NCBI RefSeq assembly: GCF_016919705.1
Contig: NZ_CP070368.1
Span: 806,001-870,000 of the forward strand
Direction: 5' to 3'
Source: Paracoccus methylovorus
GTDB taxonomy: Bacteria; Pseudomonadota; Alphaproteobacteria; Rhodobacterales; Rhodobacteraceae
Length of the DNA: 64,000 bases
The position numbers and the translations under genes are program-made. Positions 8,264 through 17,144 of the stretch are shown piece after piece (position 1 is the stretch's first letter; the number at the start of each line of letters is the position of its first letter). The notes below the pieces were generated by a model that was given only the letters and a program-made list of their open reading frames with translations, made no database searches and was not told where the DNA came from.

Positions 8264-8290
8264 GGCGGGGATATTGGGGCACGAAAGAAG
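8264..8290 (+). repeat. Intergenic repeat copy R2
   Basis: Reads GGCGGGGATATTGGGGCACG then AAAGAAG. It follows GCCTCC, so a short CCTCC/GG-rich hairpin can form. Both neighbouring genes are on the minus strand, so this copy lies antisense to them, unlike most others in the window. Confidence 0.55.
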
Positions 8291-8316
8291 CTGGGCGGCC
8301 GCGAGAGGGGCTAGGT

Positions 8317-9135
8317 TCAGCGGGCGAGCTTGGCGTGGACCTCGTCGAGGTCGATTTCGGCCTTGGGGAGTTTGTTGTCGGGATTGTGGAAGTCGTATTT
8401 GAAGAGCTGGAAATCCTTTTTGTAGATTTCCCAGATCAGGTGCCGCGACAGGTCGTCGAAATATTCGCTGACCTTATGAGCGCGCTTGGGGCCGTGGCCT
8501 TCGGATTCGTTGAACTTCGGCACATCGTTCACATCCAGCTTGACCGGGGTCGGTGCGGCGTCCAGCACCCTCTGCATGCCTTCGTCGAACTTTTCAGTGA
8601 AGAAGATCTGATTGTAGCGCCCACCGTTCACGATGAAGGTGGAGATATGACCGGACATGGCCGACCAGTGAATATCGGGCTCCATCGGGCGGCGCCAACG
8701 GATGGTGTCGCGCGCAAACAGCAGGAAGCGGCGGAAGCTTGCGATCTGGTCGAATTCGAAGCCGTTTTCCGGACTGCCGACATCGACGCCGTAACGCTGC
8801 ATCAATTGGGGGACAAGATTGCCCCGGTAGCGCTTGCCGTTGCGCTGGATGCCGGCGATCTTGTCGAAGAACGAAGACAGGATGCGCGCATAGGGGTTAC
8901 GCACGCAAGTGAAGGTCAGCGTCTGATGCGCCTTGACGTGTTCCTCGATCAGCGGCTGGCTTTCGGGCTGGTTCCATTTGTGCAGCCCGCTGGTCGAATC
9001 GTGGATGTCGCCGTCGAAATAACGACCGTGATCGGAATAGAACATGATCTGCCCGATTGAGGAACAGGCGCATTTCGGGACCACGCGATAGATCATGCTT
9101 GCGCTTTCCGTCATCCAGGTTCCTGGGAAACCCAT
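8317..9135 (-). CDS. Sulfotransferase family protein
   Basis: A 272-residue protein resembling the Sulfotransfer_2/carbohydrate sulfotransferase group, which move sulfate from PAPS to sugars. Two cofactor-binding motifs are visible: a 5'-phosphosulfate loop, PKCACSSIG at residues 20-28, and the 3'-phosphate site CVRNPYARILSSFFDK. No signal peptide or membrane span is apparent, so it would be cytosolic. I chose the ATG at 9135, preceded by GAGGGG; the frame is open further upstream. It diverges from a GT14-type glycosyltransferase, suggesting both act on one exported polysaccharide, though the substrate is unknown. Confidence 0.8.
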   Translation of the reverse strand: MGFPGTWMTESASMIYRVVPKCACSSIGQIMFYSDHGRYFDGDIHDSTSGLHKWNQPESQPLIEEHVKAHQTLTFTCVRNPYARILSSFFDKIAGIQRNGKRYRGNLVPQLMQRYGVDVGSPENGFEFDQIASFRRFLLFARDTIRWRRPMEPDIHWSAMSGHISTFIVNGGRYNQIFFTEKFDEGMQRVLDAAPTPVKLDVNDVPKFNESEGHGPKRAHKVSEYFDDLSRHLIWEIYKKDFQLFKYDFHNPDNKLPKAEIDLDEVHAKLAR

Positions 9136-9293
9136 GGCTTTACACCCCTCAAAAAAACTGCGCCGGCCAAAGCGGATCCGCGACCGGGTTGCCCCACCGG
9201 TCAAAATCAGTAAGGACACAAAGCAAATCACCGGCAGAGATTCAACCTGCCGTCGTGCGTTACCTGCGTGAACCGGATGGGATGAGTATCGAG

Positions 9294-10871
9294 ATGGCGC
9301 GCATTGCCTTCATTCTGCTCTGCCACAAGGATCCAAAGGGCGTGGTCGCGCAGGCCCGCCGCCTGGCCGCCTCGGGCGATTATGTGTCGATTCACTTCGA
9401 TGGACGCGCCAATGCGCAGGAATTCGAGTTCGTCCGGGCTGCACTTGCCGACAATTCCTCGGTCGTTTTCGTGCAGCGGCGCTGGAAATGCGGCTGGGGC
9501 GAATGGTCGCTGGTCGGGGCCACGCTGGAGGCGGTGCGCGCCGCCGTCGTCGCTTTTCCGCGGGCAACGCATTTCTATATGTTGTCGGGCGATTGCATGC
9601 CGATCAAATCGGCCGAATATGCCCATGGTTTTCTGGATGCCGAGGATTGCGATTACATCGAGAATTTCGACTTCTTCGAATCGGACTGGATCAAGACCGG
9701 TCTCAAGGAAGAGCGGCTGATCTATCGCCATTGGTTCAACGAGCGGATGCAGAAATGGCTGTTCTATACCAGTTATGATTTGCAAAGGCGTTTCGGTCTG
9801 ACTCGCAGGGTGCCGGCGGATATCCAGGTGATGATCGGTTCGCAATGGTGGTGCCTGCGCCGCCAAACCGTCGAGAAGGTGCTGGATTTCTGCGCCAGCC
9901 GGCCGGATGTGATGCGCTTTTTCTCGACCACATGGATCCCGGACGAGACGTTTTTTCAGACCGTCGTGCCCCATGTCGTGCCGCGCAAGGAGATCCGGGC
10001 GCGCACTCTGACCTATCTGGTCTTTACCGATTACGGCATGCCCGTGACCTTTTATAATGACCATTACGATCTCTTGATGGGGCAGAACTATCTGTTCGCC
10101 CGCAAGATCAGCCCCGAGGCGATCCAGTTGCGCCAACGGCTGGGCGCGCTTTGGGCCGCAAGCGGGATGCATTTCCCGATCTCGAACGCGGCGACGGGAC
10201 TGTTTCGTTTCCTGACGGCGCGTGGTCGTATCGGGCGGCGTTTTGGCCAGCGTTTCTGGGAGGCGGAAGGCAGTCTGGGCCGCGCCAATTCCTTGCTGCT
10301 GGTGGTGGCCAAGAAATGGCATGTCGCCAAGCGCCTGACCGCTGCGGTGCGCGCGCAAACGCTGATTCCGGCGGTGGATTTCGTCTTTAACGAACTTGAC
10401 GCGCATCTGCCCGATCTGGGCGGCGTCGAAACCACGGTCGAAAAGCGTGACCGCCATCGGCGCGCGTTGATCCGGCTGTTGTTTCAGCATTTCGAATCGC
10501 ACCGGCTGGTGCTGTGCCTTGACCCTTCGGCGCTGTATCTGATTCAGGATATGGTCTCGGACAAGGCCGAAACCCGTATCCTGCTAATCGATTCTCAGTT
10601 CGACGACGACTATCTGCGCGGTCACATCGCGCGGGTGGGGCTTGCGGGGACCGGAACCGCTCCGGACGTGATCGAGCAATTGCTGCCCATGGTGCGCGCC
10701 GATCTGGAGCATGAGGCCGAGCGGCTGCGCGACATGGATTTCGCGGCCTTCCATTCCATTGCGCCCTGGTTGACGCCCGAGGAGAATGCCGAGCAATTGG
10801 CGCGGTTCCTGGACGTGCCAACCGAGACCGCGCTGGCGCTGGCCAAGACCGAATATCTGTTCAGCGATTGA
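9294..10871 (+). CDS. GT14-type beta-1,6-N-acetylglucosaminyltransferase-like protein
   Basis: About 525 residues. The N-terminal ~300 residues match the Branch/core-2 glycosyltransferase family (GT14): MARIAFILLCHKDP start, HFYMLSGDCMPIKSAEY, the QWWCLRR segment and WIPDETFFQTV. The remaining ~220 residues form a second domain of unknown function that I associate with bacterial relatives. Start choice is uncertain: ATG at 9294 gives the usual MARIAF start, while ATG at 9282 adds four residues. The HIT gene follows after ten bases. It diverges from a sulfotransferase; together they may decorate a surface glycan. Confidence 0.8.
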   Translation: MARIAFILLCHKDPKGVVAQARRLAASGDYVSIHFDGRANAQEFEFVRAALADNSSVVFVQRRWKCGWGEWSLVGATLEAVRAAVVAFPRATHFYMLSGDCMPIKSAEYAHGFLDAEDCDYIENFDFFESDWIKTGLKEERLIYRHWFNERMQKWLFYTSYDLQRRFGLTRRVPADIQVMIGSQWWCLRRQTVEKVLDFCASRPDVMRFFSTTWIPDETFFQTVVPHVVPRKEIRARTLTYLVFTDYGMPVTFYNDHYDLLMGQNYLFARKISPEAIQLRQRLGALWAASGMHFPISNAATGLFRFLTARGRIGRRFGQRFWEAEGSLGRANSLLLVVAKKWHVAKRLTAAVRAQTLIPAVDFVFNELDAHLPDLGGVETTVEKRDRHRRALIRLLFQHFESHRLVLCLDPSALYLIQDMVSDKAETRILLIDSQFDDDYLRGHIARVGLAGTGTAPDVIEQLLPMVRADLEHEAERLRDMDFAAFHSIAPWLTPEENAEQLARFLDVPTETALALAKTEYLFSD

Positions 10872-10881
10872 GGAGAGCCCG

Positions 10882-11256
10882 ATGCCTGCCTATGACGACA
10901 GCAATATCTTTGCCCGTATCCTGCGTGGCGAGATTCCCAATGACACGGTTCTGGAAACCGAACATACGCTGATCTTTCGCGACATTCGCCCGCAGGCCCC
11001 GGTGCATGTGCTGGCAATCCCCAAGGGGGCCTATGTCAGCTATGACGATTTCGCGGCCAATGCCTCGGAGCCCGAAATCGTCGATTTCCACCGCGCCGTG
11101 GCCCGGGTAACGCGGGATCTGGGCGTTTCGCTGGAGGCAGGGCAGGGGTTTCGTGCCATCACCAACGCCGGAGAGCACGGCGTGCAGGAGGTGCCGCATT
11201 TCCACATGCATATTCTGGGCGGCCGTCCCATGGGCCGGATGGTACAGCCGGGCTGA
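10882..11256 (+). CDS. HIT-family nucleotide-binding hydrolase
   Basis: A 124-residue histidine-triad protein of the HINT branch. The triad H106-x-H108-x-H110 in VPHFHMHILGG is intact. Such proteins hydrolyse purine phosphoramidates (AMP-lysine, AMP-NH2) or dinucleotides. AGGAGAG precedes the ATG by a normal distance. It follows the glycosyltransferase by ten bases, so it may be co-transcribed, but no functional link is evident. Confidence 0.9.
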   Translation: MPAYDDSNIFARILRGEIPNDTVLETEHTLIFRDIRPQAPVHVLAIPKGAYVSYDDFAANASEPEIVDFHRAVARVTRDLGVSLEAGQGFRAITNAGEHGVQEVPHFHMHILGGRPMGRMVQPG

Positions 11257-11265
11257 AGCGGTCTT

Positions 11266-12207
11266 TCAGCGCGAGGTCAGCTGGATGAACACATCTTCAA
11301 GGTCCGGCGCTTCGACCGTGACATCGCGGATCGGCAGGCCGGCTGCGCGCAGCGCGTCGATCAGCCCGTCCACCGGAATGCGCGAGGGCGCATAGCTAAG
11401 GGCGAGCCGGCCGTCCTGCCGCCGTTCGGCGCGCACGCAGTCGGGCAGGGTGGGCAGGGCGCGGGCCTCGCCTGTATCGACGATCAGCGTCTTGGAATCG
11501 GCACGGCCGAGCATGGCGGCGGTATCCTCGCACAGGATCAACTCGCCACGGTCGATGATGGCGATGCGGTCGCACATCTTCTCGGCCTCTTCCAGGTAAT
11601 GCGTGGTCAGGATGATGGTCATGCCCTGTTCGTTCAGCTTGCGCACATTGCGCCACAGCATATCGCGCAACTGGATGTCCACGCCCGCCGTCGGTTCGTC
11701 CAGGACAAGGATTTGCGGCCGATGCACCAGCGCCTTGGCCAGAAGCAAGCGCCGCTTCATGCCGCCTGACAGATGGCGCGAATAGCTTTCCGCCTGATCG
11801 GTCAGCCCCACCAGTTCAAGCAGGTCGTCGGTCCAGCGTTCGCCTTTTGGCACGCCGTAAAGCCCGGCCTGCACTTCCAGGCTGGCGCGCGGGCTCAGGA
11901 ACGGGTCTATGTGCAATTCTTGCGGCATGATGCCGATGGCGGCGCGGGACTGGCGCGGATTCACGTCCTGGTCGAACCCCCAGATCCTGACCTTGCCCGC
12001 GGTCTTGCGCACCAGCCCGGCCAGAATGTTGATCGTGGTCGATTTTCCGGCGCCATTTGGCCCGAGCAAGCCAAAGATCGAGCCGGCGGGAATCGACAGG
12101 TCCAGGCTTTTCAGCGCCTGTTTCGCCGCGGCCCTGCCTGCGGCGGCATAGGTTTTGGTCAGGCCGCTGATTTCGATGGCGTTCGGGCTTTGCTGGGGGG
12201 CTGGCAT
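11266..12207 (-). CDS. ABC transporter ATP-binding protein (ABC-2 type, no adjacent permease)
   Basis: A 313-residue ATPase: Walker [10 protein letters not shown] near residue 50, LSGGMKRRL signature, Walker [13 protein letters not shown] and a switch His in TTHYLEE. The C-terminal ~90 residues resemble the extension of YadG/CcmA-like drug or lipid export ATPases. No membrane partner is encoded next to it; the flanking genes are a HIT protein and a zinc-finger gene. The partner is probably elsewhere in the genome. Substrate cannot be inferred. Confidence 0.85.
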   Translation of the reverse strand: MPAPQQSPNAIEISGLTKTYAAAGRAAAKQALKSLDLSIPAGSIFGLLGPNGAGKSTTINILAGLVRKTAGKVRIWGFDQDVNPRQSRAAIGIMPQELHIDPFLSPRASLEVQAGLYGVPKGERWTDDLLELVGLTDQAESYSRHLSGGMKRRLLLAKALVHRPQILVLDEPTAGVDIQLRDMLWRNVRKLNEQGMTIILTTHYLEEAEKMCDRIAIIDRGELILCEDTAAMLGRADSKTLIVDTGEARALPTLPDCVRAERRQDGRLALSYAPSRIPVDGLIDALRAAGLPIRDVTVEAPDLEDVFIQLTSR

Positions 12208-12276
12208 CGGCTCTTTGCGTTCATTATGATCGCCGCTGGTTTAACCCTGTTTGTTGTCAGAGCTCAAGGAACCGCC

Positions 12277-12465
12277 ATGACCATTCCGGCCCCCGAGATC
12301 CAGACCGTGTCCAACTGGAAGGTCGCCTGCGACGGCGACGAGACGCGGGGGCTGGGCCATCCGCGCGTCTGGCTGGCCATTCCGCAGGACCTGGGCTGGG
12401 TCGAATGCGGCTATTGCGACAAGCGCTTTGTGATCGACCGCGAACACGTTCACGGCGATCACTGA
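12277..12465 (+). CDS. Zinc-finger protein related to complex I subunit NDUFS6
   Basis: A 62-residue protein with the CHCC zinc-finger arrangement of the NDUFS6/13-kDa accessory subunit: C18, H28, C44 and C47 in ACDGDE, GHPRVWL and ECGYCDKRF. Homologues of this subunit have been reported in purified Paracoccus denitrificans complex I, so a structural or assembly role at NADH:quinone oxidoreductase is likely although the nuo operon is not here. AAGGA precedes the ATG. A hairpin and repeat copy R3 follow. Confidence 0.85.
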   Translation: MTIPAPEIQTVSNWKVACDGDETRGLGHPRVWLAIPQDLGWVECGYCDKRFVIDREHVHGDH

Positions 12466-12520
12466 AGCCGGTTGCGGCTGGATTTCCAGGCCGTTCCCCG
12501 TGCTGCTTTGACGTGCTGGC

Positions 12521-12540
12521 GGAGGCGTTGCGACGCCTCC
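12521..12540 (+). terminator. GC hairpin before repeat R3
   Basis: GGAGGCG-TTGCGA-CGCCTCC forms a perfect seven-base stem, immediately followed by repeat copy R3 with its ATATTTA. It probably terminates the zinc-finger transcript. Confidence 0.45.
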
Positions 12541-12567
12541 GGCGGGGATATTTACGCACGAAAGAAG
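12541..12567 (+). repeat. Intergenic repeat copy R3
   Basis: Core GATATTTACGCACGAAAGAA, the same sub-type as the inverted copy R6 at 35830-35860. It lies directly after a hairpin between a small zinc protein gene and polA, in sense orientation. Confidence 0.6.
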
Positions 12568-12649
12568 GCCATGGCCACGCGGTCTTGGCCCGCCCGGCGC
12601 TTCGTGGCAAAAGGGGCGCCGGAATGATGCAGGACAGGAGCGGGCGCAT

Positions 12650-15469
12650 ATGACTGAGGCATTCGGCAAGGGCCACCACCTGCATCTGATCGACGGATCG
12701 GCCTTTATCTTTCGCGCCTATCACGCCCTGCCGCCGCTGACCCGGCGTTCCGACGGGCTGCCCATCGGGGCGGTGGCGGGCTTTTGCAACATGGTGTGGA
12801 AGTATTTGCAGGACGGCAAGGGATCGGATCAGCCGACGCATGCGGCGGTGATCTTTGACCATTCCTCAAAGACGTTTCGCAATGACATCTATCCGCTTTA
12901 CAAGGCCAACCGTCCCGAGCCGCCCGAAGATCTGCGGCCGCAGTTCCCACTGACACGCGAGGCGACGCGCGCCTTCAGCATTGCCTGCATCGAGACCGAG
13001 GGGTTCGAGGCCGACGACATTATTGCCTCGTTGGCCTGTCAGGCGCGGGATGCAGGCGGGCGCGTGACGATCATCAGCTCGGACAAAGATCTGATGCAGT
13101 TGGTCGGTGATGGTGTTCAGATGATGGATCCGATCAAGGGCAAGCCCATAGGTCCCGAGGAGGTGCGCGAGAAATTCGGTGTCGGCCCCGAACGGGTGGT
13201 TGATGTGCAGGCGCTGGCCGGCGATTCTATCGACAATGTGCCGGGCGCGCCTGGAATCGGGATCAAGACGGCTGCGCAGCTTATCGGGGAATACGGCGAT
13301 CTAGAGACCCTGTTGGCGCGGGCCGGAGAAATCAAACAGCCCAAGCGTCGCCAGACCCTGATCGACCATGCCGAGCAGATCCGCATCTCTAGGCGGCTGG
13401 TCGAACTGGACTGCCGGATGGTGCTGGATTTCGGGTTGGAGACTCTGTCGATCCGCGAGCCCGAGCCGGAGGCGTTGATGGAATTCCTGACGCGGATGGA
13501 ATTGCGCACGCTGACCAAACGCGTGGCCGAGCGTTTCGGGACCGAGGCTCCGACCGTGGCCGAGGCGGCGCCCGGGCCAACTGCCGCTGCCGGGGATGCG
13601 GCTTCGTCGGTCGCTGAACTGCCGGCGATCGACCGCAGCCTTTATGTGACGATTCGCGATGAGGCTGTCCTGGCCGAATGGCTGGCTGAGATTGGCGAAA
13701 AGGGTATTGTCGCCATCGATACCGAAACCACGGGCCTGGACGAGATGCAGGCCGAACTGGTCGGGATTTCGCTTTGCACCGGGCCCGGTCGCGCGGCCTA
13801 TCTGCCGCTGGGCCATGTGGACGGTACGGCGGATCTGTTCGCCTCAGGTGCGCGCTCGGGCGGACAGATGGATCTGGAGCGGGCGCTGGCCATGCTGCGG
13901 CCGGTGCTGGAGGATCCGTCGGTGCTGAAGATCGGCCAGAACGTCAAATATGACTGGAAAATTCTGGCCCGTCATGGCATCCGCATGGCACCCTTGGACG
14001 ATACGATGCTGCTGTCCTATGCGCTGAACGCGGGGGCGCACAACCATGGCATGGATGAACTGGCGGACCTGTACCTGGGTCATCGCTGCCTGCCGATCAA
14101 GGATCTGATCGGTTCGGGCAAGGCACAGATCAATTTCTCGCAGGTGCCGATCGACCGGGCCAGCGAGTATGCCGCCGAGGACGCCGAGGTGACCTGGCGG
14201 CTTTGGTACCATCTGCGTCCGAAACTGTCGCCCAACCATGTCACCACAGCCTATGAACGGTTGGAACGGCCGATGATCGGGGTTCTGGCCGATATGGAGA
14301 TGGCCGGCGTCCGCATCGATTCCGAACATCTCAAGCGCATGTCCAATGCCTTTGCCCAAAAGATGGCCGGGCTGGAGGCCGAGATACACGCCTTGGCCGG
14401 CGGGTCGTTCAACGTGGGCAGCCCCAAGCAACTGGGCGAGATCCTGTTCGAGCGCATGGGCCTTGCCGGCGGCAAGCAGGGCAAGACCGGCGCTTTTTCG
14501 ACAAGCGCCGAAGTGTTGGAGGATCTGGCCGCCGAGGGGCACGAACTGCCGGCACGGGTGCTGGACTGGCGGGCGATTTCCAAGATGAAATCGACCTATA
14601 CCGATGCGCTTCCCTTGCATGTGAACCCCGAGACGGGGCGGGTGCATACCTGTTATTCCATCGCCGGTGCGCAGACAGGGCGGCTGGCCTCGACTGATCC
14701 GAACCTGCAGAATATTCCCGTGCGGACCGACGAGGGGCGGCGCATTCGCGAAGCCTTTGTCGCCGGGCCGGGGATGCGATTTGTGAGCCTTGACTATAGC
14801 CAGATCGAGCTGCGGATCCTTGCGCATGTGGCGCAGATCCCGGCGCTGAAGCAGGCTTTTCGCGACGGAATCGACATTCACGCCATGACTGCCAGCCAGA
14901 TGTTTGGCGTGCCGGTCGAGGGGATGGACCCGATGATCCGGCGTCGGGCCAAGGCGATCAATTTCGGGGTGATCTATGGGATTTCCGGCTTTGGCCTGGC
15001 GCGCAACCTGCGCATTCCTCGTGCAGAGGCGCAGGCATTTATCGACACATATTTTGAGCGTTTTCCCGAGATCCGAGCCTATATGGACCGCACCGTCGCC
15101 GAGGCAAAGCAGGACGGGTTCGTACGCACATTGTTTGGCCGGCGGATCATGACGCCGGGGATCAACCAATCAGGTCCGGCGGCCGGTGGGGCGCGACGGG
15201 CGGCAATCAACGCGCCCATCCAGGGCGCGGCGGCCGATATCATTCGCCGCGCGATGATTCGTATGCCGGACGCAATTCGGGACCTGCCGGCCCGGATGCT
15301 GCTGCAGGTGCATGACGAGCTGGTCTTTGAGGTTGAAGAAGGCGCGGTGCCCGACCTGATCGAGGCGGCGCGCGCTGTCATGCAGGGTGCGGCCGATCCC
15401 GCCGTCAAGCTGGATGTGCCGTTGATCGTTGACGCCGGTCATGGCCTGAACTGGGCCGAGGCGCACTAA
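12650..15469 (+). CDS. polA: DNA polymerase I
   Basis: A 939-residue full-length Pol I. The N-terminal 5' nuclease domain begins HLHLIDGSAFIFRAYHALPP; the 3'-5' exonuclease domain has an intact first motif (AIDTETTGLDEM, near residues 360), so proofreading is likely active; the polymerase domain has DYSQIELRILAH (motif A, D715) and VHDELVFEV (motif C). It fills gaps and removes RNA primers in replication and repair. It is a single-gene unit flanked by repeat copies R3 and R4. Confidence 0.96.
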   Translation: MTEAFGKGHHLHLIDGSAFIFRAYHALPPLTRRSDGLPIGAVAGFCNMVWKYLQDGKGSDQPTHAAVIFDHSSKTFRNDIYPLYKANRPEPPEDLRPQFPLTREATRAFSIACIETEGFEADDIIASLACQARDAGGRVTIISSDKDLMQLVGDGVQMMDPIKGKPIGPEEVREKFGVGPERVVDVQALAGDSIDNVPGAPGIGIKTAAQLIGEYGDLETLLARAGEIKQPKRRQTLIDHAEQIRISRRLVELDCRMVLDFGLETLSIREPEPEALMEFLTRMELRTLTKRVAERFGTEAPTVAEAAPGPTAAAGDAASSVAELPAIDRSLYVTIRDEAVLAEWLAEIGEKGIVAIDTETTGLDEMQAELVGISLCTGPGRAAYLPLGHVDGTADLFASGARSGGQMDLERALAMLRPVLEDPSVLKIGQNVKYDWKILARHGIRMAPLDDTMLLSYALNAGAHNHGMDELADLYLGHRCLPIKDLIGSGKAQINFSQVPIDRASEYAAEDAEVTWRLWYHLRPKLSPNHVTTAYERLERPMIGVLADMEMAGVRIDSEHLKRMSNAFAQKMAGLEAEIHALAGGSFNVGSPKQLGEILFERMGLAGGKQGKTGAFSTSAEVLEDLAAEGHELPARVLDWRAISKMKSTYTDALPLHVNPETGRVHTCYSIAGAQTGRLASTDPNLQNIPVRTDEGRRIREAFVAGPGMRFVSLDYSQIELRILAHVAQIPALKQAFRDGIDIHAMTASQMFGVPVEGMDPMIRRRAKAINFGVIYGISGFGLARNLRIPRAEAQAFIDTYFERFPEIRAYMDRTVAEAKQDGFVRTLFGRRIMTPGINQSGPAAGGARRAAINAPIQGAAADIIRRAMIRMPDAIRDLPARMLLQVHDELVFEVEEGAVPDLIEAARAVMQGAADPAVKLDVPLIVDAGHGLNWAEAH

Positions 15470-15505
15470 ATTTCAGCGAAGCGCACGGGTTGTACGGTCG
15501 GGTTT

Positions 15506-15528
15506 GGGTATTTGGACAACGAAGAAGC
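15506..15528 (+). repeat. Intergenic repeat copy R4
   Basis: Reads GGGTATTTGGACAACGAAGA then AG, 37 bases after the polA stop and in sense with it. Belongs to the same sub-type as R5, R7 and R8. Confidence 0.6.
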
Positions 15529-15597
15529 CGCTGAGGAGCGGGGCTGTCGCATAGGCTTGAAGAGAGCTGGCACCCTATCGCTCATCTCTGACAATGC

Positions 15598-15637
15598 GAC
15601 TGTCGTGTATGATCTTTGACTGTCGTGTATGATCTTT
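15598..15637 (+). repeat. Perfect 20-base tandem duplication
   Basis: The unit GACTGTCGTGTATGATCTTT occurs twice in immediate succession (15598-15617 and 15618-15637). A recent slippage or duplication event is the simplest explanation; regulatory meaning is unknown. Confidence 0.95.
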
Positions 15638-15740
15638 ATTGCCTTATCCGCACCGCGCAACATTACCTGCCCGCAAGTGGCGACGGGCAGGTCAAGTATG
15701 CGGTTGCCCGTAAGGGCGGAGCCTGTCACGGCGGGGAGGG

Positions 15741-17096
15741 TCAGATCGCTGCGGAATGGCCCGAAGCTGCCATGTCATAGCCGTCAAACATACGGGCGAT
15801 GATGCGGGTCAGCGGGCGTCCCTTTAACGTGATGCGGAGGCCCGAGGCATCGGTTTCGACCATTTCGCCGAAATGCGCGGCGACGGGTTTGAGGACCCGC
15901 GCCAAGCTTTCGGCGTCGAAGCCGTAGTTTTCGATGAATTCCTGTGCCCGGATCTCGAAATCGCACATCAGTGCCTCGATCATCCGCGAACGCCAGCGAT
16001 CCTCGGCCGTGAAAGTGTGCCCGCGCGTGGTCGAGAATCGCCCGTCGCGTATCTTGCCCAGATGGGCACCCGTTGCCGGCGCGTTCTGCGCATAGCCTTG
16101 CGGAAAGCGCGAGATCGACGAGGCGCCGAGCCCGATCAAGACCTCGGCCCGGTCGTCGGTATAGCCTTGGAAGTTGCGGCGCAGCAGCCCGGCCTTTTGT
16201 GCACGGGCCAGCCCGTCGCCGGGGCGGGCAAAGTGATCGATGCCGATTTCGTCATAGCCATCGGCCAGGAACAATTCGCGCGCGGTTTCAAACAGGCGCA
16301 GCCGGCCGTAGGGATCGGGCAGGGCATCCGAAGGAATCATCACCTGTCGCTTGGCCATCCACGGTACATGCGCATAGCCGTAAAGCGCGACCCGGTCGGG
16401 AGAAAGCGCCAGCAACTTCTGCACCGATTCCGCGATCTTATGCGGGTCCTGATTGGGCAAGCCGTAAAGGATGTCGGCATTCAGGCTTTCGATACCGCGG
16501 TCGCGAATCATGTCCACGGCGCGGTTCGTGATCTCGAAGCTTTGTTCGCGACCGATGATCTTCTGGATCTCGGGGTCGAAATCCTGCACCCCGATCGAGG
16601 CGCGGGTCAGCCCCGCCTCAGCCAACGCATCCATACGCGCTTCGTCGATCTCGTTCGGGTCGATCTCGACCGAGAACTCTGCCCCCTCGGCGAGTGGAAA
16701 AGCGTTCAGCACCGCGCCGGCAACTTCGCGCATCATCTCGGGCGGCATCAGCGTCGGCGTTCCGCCCCCCCAGTGCAGGCGCGACAGCCTGACGCCGGGC
16801 GCAAGCGCCGATTTAAGCATGGTCAGTTCGGCCAAGAGGGCCTTGGCATAGGCGCGCACCGGCTCGTCCGATTGCGTGCCCTGCGTGCGGCAGGCGCAAA
16901 ACCAGCACAATCGCCGACAGAACGGCACATGCATATAAAGCGAGATCGACGCGCCCGAAGGGATCGCGGCGATCCAGTCACGGAAGACCGGCTCCCCGAC
17001 TGCGGGGGTGAAATGCGGTGCGGTGGGATAGCTGGTGTAACGCGGCACACGCGCGTCAAACAGTCCCAGCCGCTCAAGTTGCGATTGCTGTTCCAT
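15741..17096 (-). CDS. hemN: Oxygen-independent coproporphyrinogen III oxidase
   Basis: A 451-residue radical-SAM enzyme that decarboxylates coproporphyrinogen III to protoporphyrinogen IX without oxygen. The start PRYTSYPTAPHF is typical of true HemN, and the cluster motif C60-x3-C64-x2-C67 with an extra C69 (FCRRLCWFCAC) distinguishes it from HemW-like proteins, which lack the extra Cys. I chose the ATG at 17096 with AGGATAACAGC upstream. It is divergent from fnrP, with an FNR site centred 41.5 bases upstream of its start codon, so low-oxygen activation is likely. Confidence 0.95.
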   Translation of the reverse strand: MEQQSQLERLGLFDARVPRYTSYPTAPHFTPAVGEPVFRDWIAAIPSGASISLYMHVPFCRRLCWFCACRTQGTQSDEPVRAYAKALLAELTMLKSALAPGVRLSRLHWGGGTPTLMPPEMMREVAGAVLNAFPLAEGAEFSVEIDPNEIDEARMDALAEAGLTRASIGVQDFDPEIQKIIGREQSFEITNRAVDMIRDRGIESLNADILYGLPNQDPHKIAESVQKLLALSPDRVALYGYAHVPWMAKRQVMIPSDALPDPYGRLRLFETARELFLADGYDEIGIDHFARPGDGLARAQKAGLLRRNFQGYTDDRAEVLIGLGASSISRFPQGYAQNAPATGAHLGKIRDGRFSTTRGHTFTAEDRWRSRMIEALMCDFEIRAQEFIENYGFDAESLARVLKPVAAHFGEMVETDASGLRITLKGRPLTRIIARMFDGYDMAASGHSAAI

Positions 17097-17107
17097 GCTG
17101 TTATCCT
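17079..17107 (+). promoter_or_regulatory. Putative sigma70-type promoter of fnrP
   Basis: TTGCGA (17079-17084), 17 bases, TATCCT (17102-17107). A start near 17114 would leave a leader of about 31 bases whose last part is the FNR site, so bound regulator would block fnrP transcription. Predicted by inspection only. Confidence 0.35.
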
Positions 17108-17130
17108 GACGTCGAACACGCGCCAGGACC

Positions 17131-17144
17131 TTGACACAAATCAA
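17131..17144. promoter_or_regulatory. FNR-type site between hemN and fnrP
   Basis: TTGACACAAATCAA matches the FNR consensus TTGAT-N4-ATCAA with one change. Its centre is 41.5 bases upstream of the hemN ATG, the classical activating distance, with CAGGAT in the -10 position on the hemN strand. On the other side it directly abuts the fnrP ATG (17145), which suggests repression of fnrP by its own product. Confidence 0.85.

Larger units (their letters stand above)
15470..15740. other. Repeat-rich gap between polA and hemN
   Basis: A 271-base gap between convergent genes. It holds repeat copy R4 (15506-15528), a perfect 20-base tandem duplication (15598-15637), and a hairpin ACCTGCCCG (15665-15673)/CGGGCAGGT (15684-15692). 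An 87-codon minus-strand frame runs through it but crosses the repeats and has no recognisable features, so I do not call it a gene. Confidence 0.6.

Noticed and set aside
12257..12862. Minus-strand frames opposite the zinc-finger gene and the polA start
   Set aside because: No similarity, overlapping two well-supported plus-strand genes and repeat R3.
15466..15729. An 87-codon minus-strand frame between polA and hemN
   Set aside because: It crosses repeat R4 and the 20-base tandem duplication, has no domain or codon character of its own, and converges into the polA stop.
15873..17144. Plus-strand extension that would give FnrP an extra 424 N-terminal residues
   Set aside because: The extension is antisense to hemN and shares no features; the Cys cluster begins right after the ATG at 17145.
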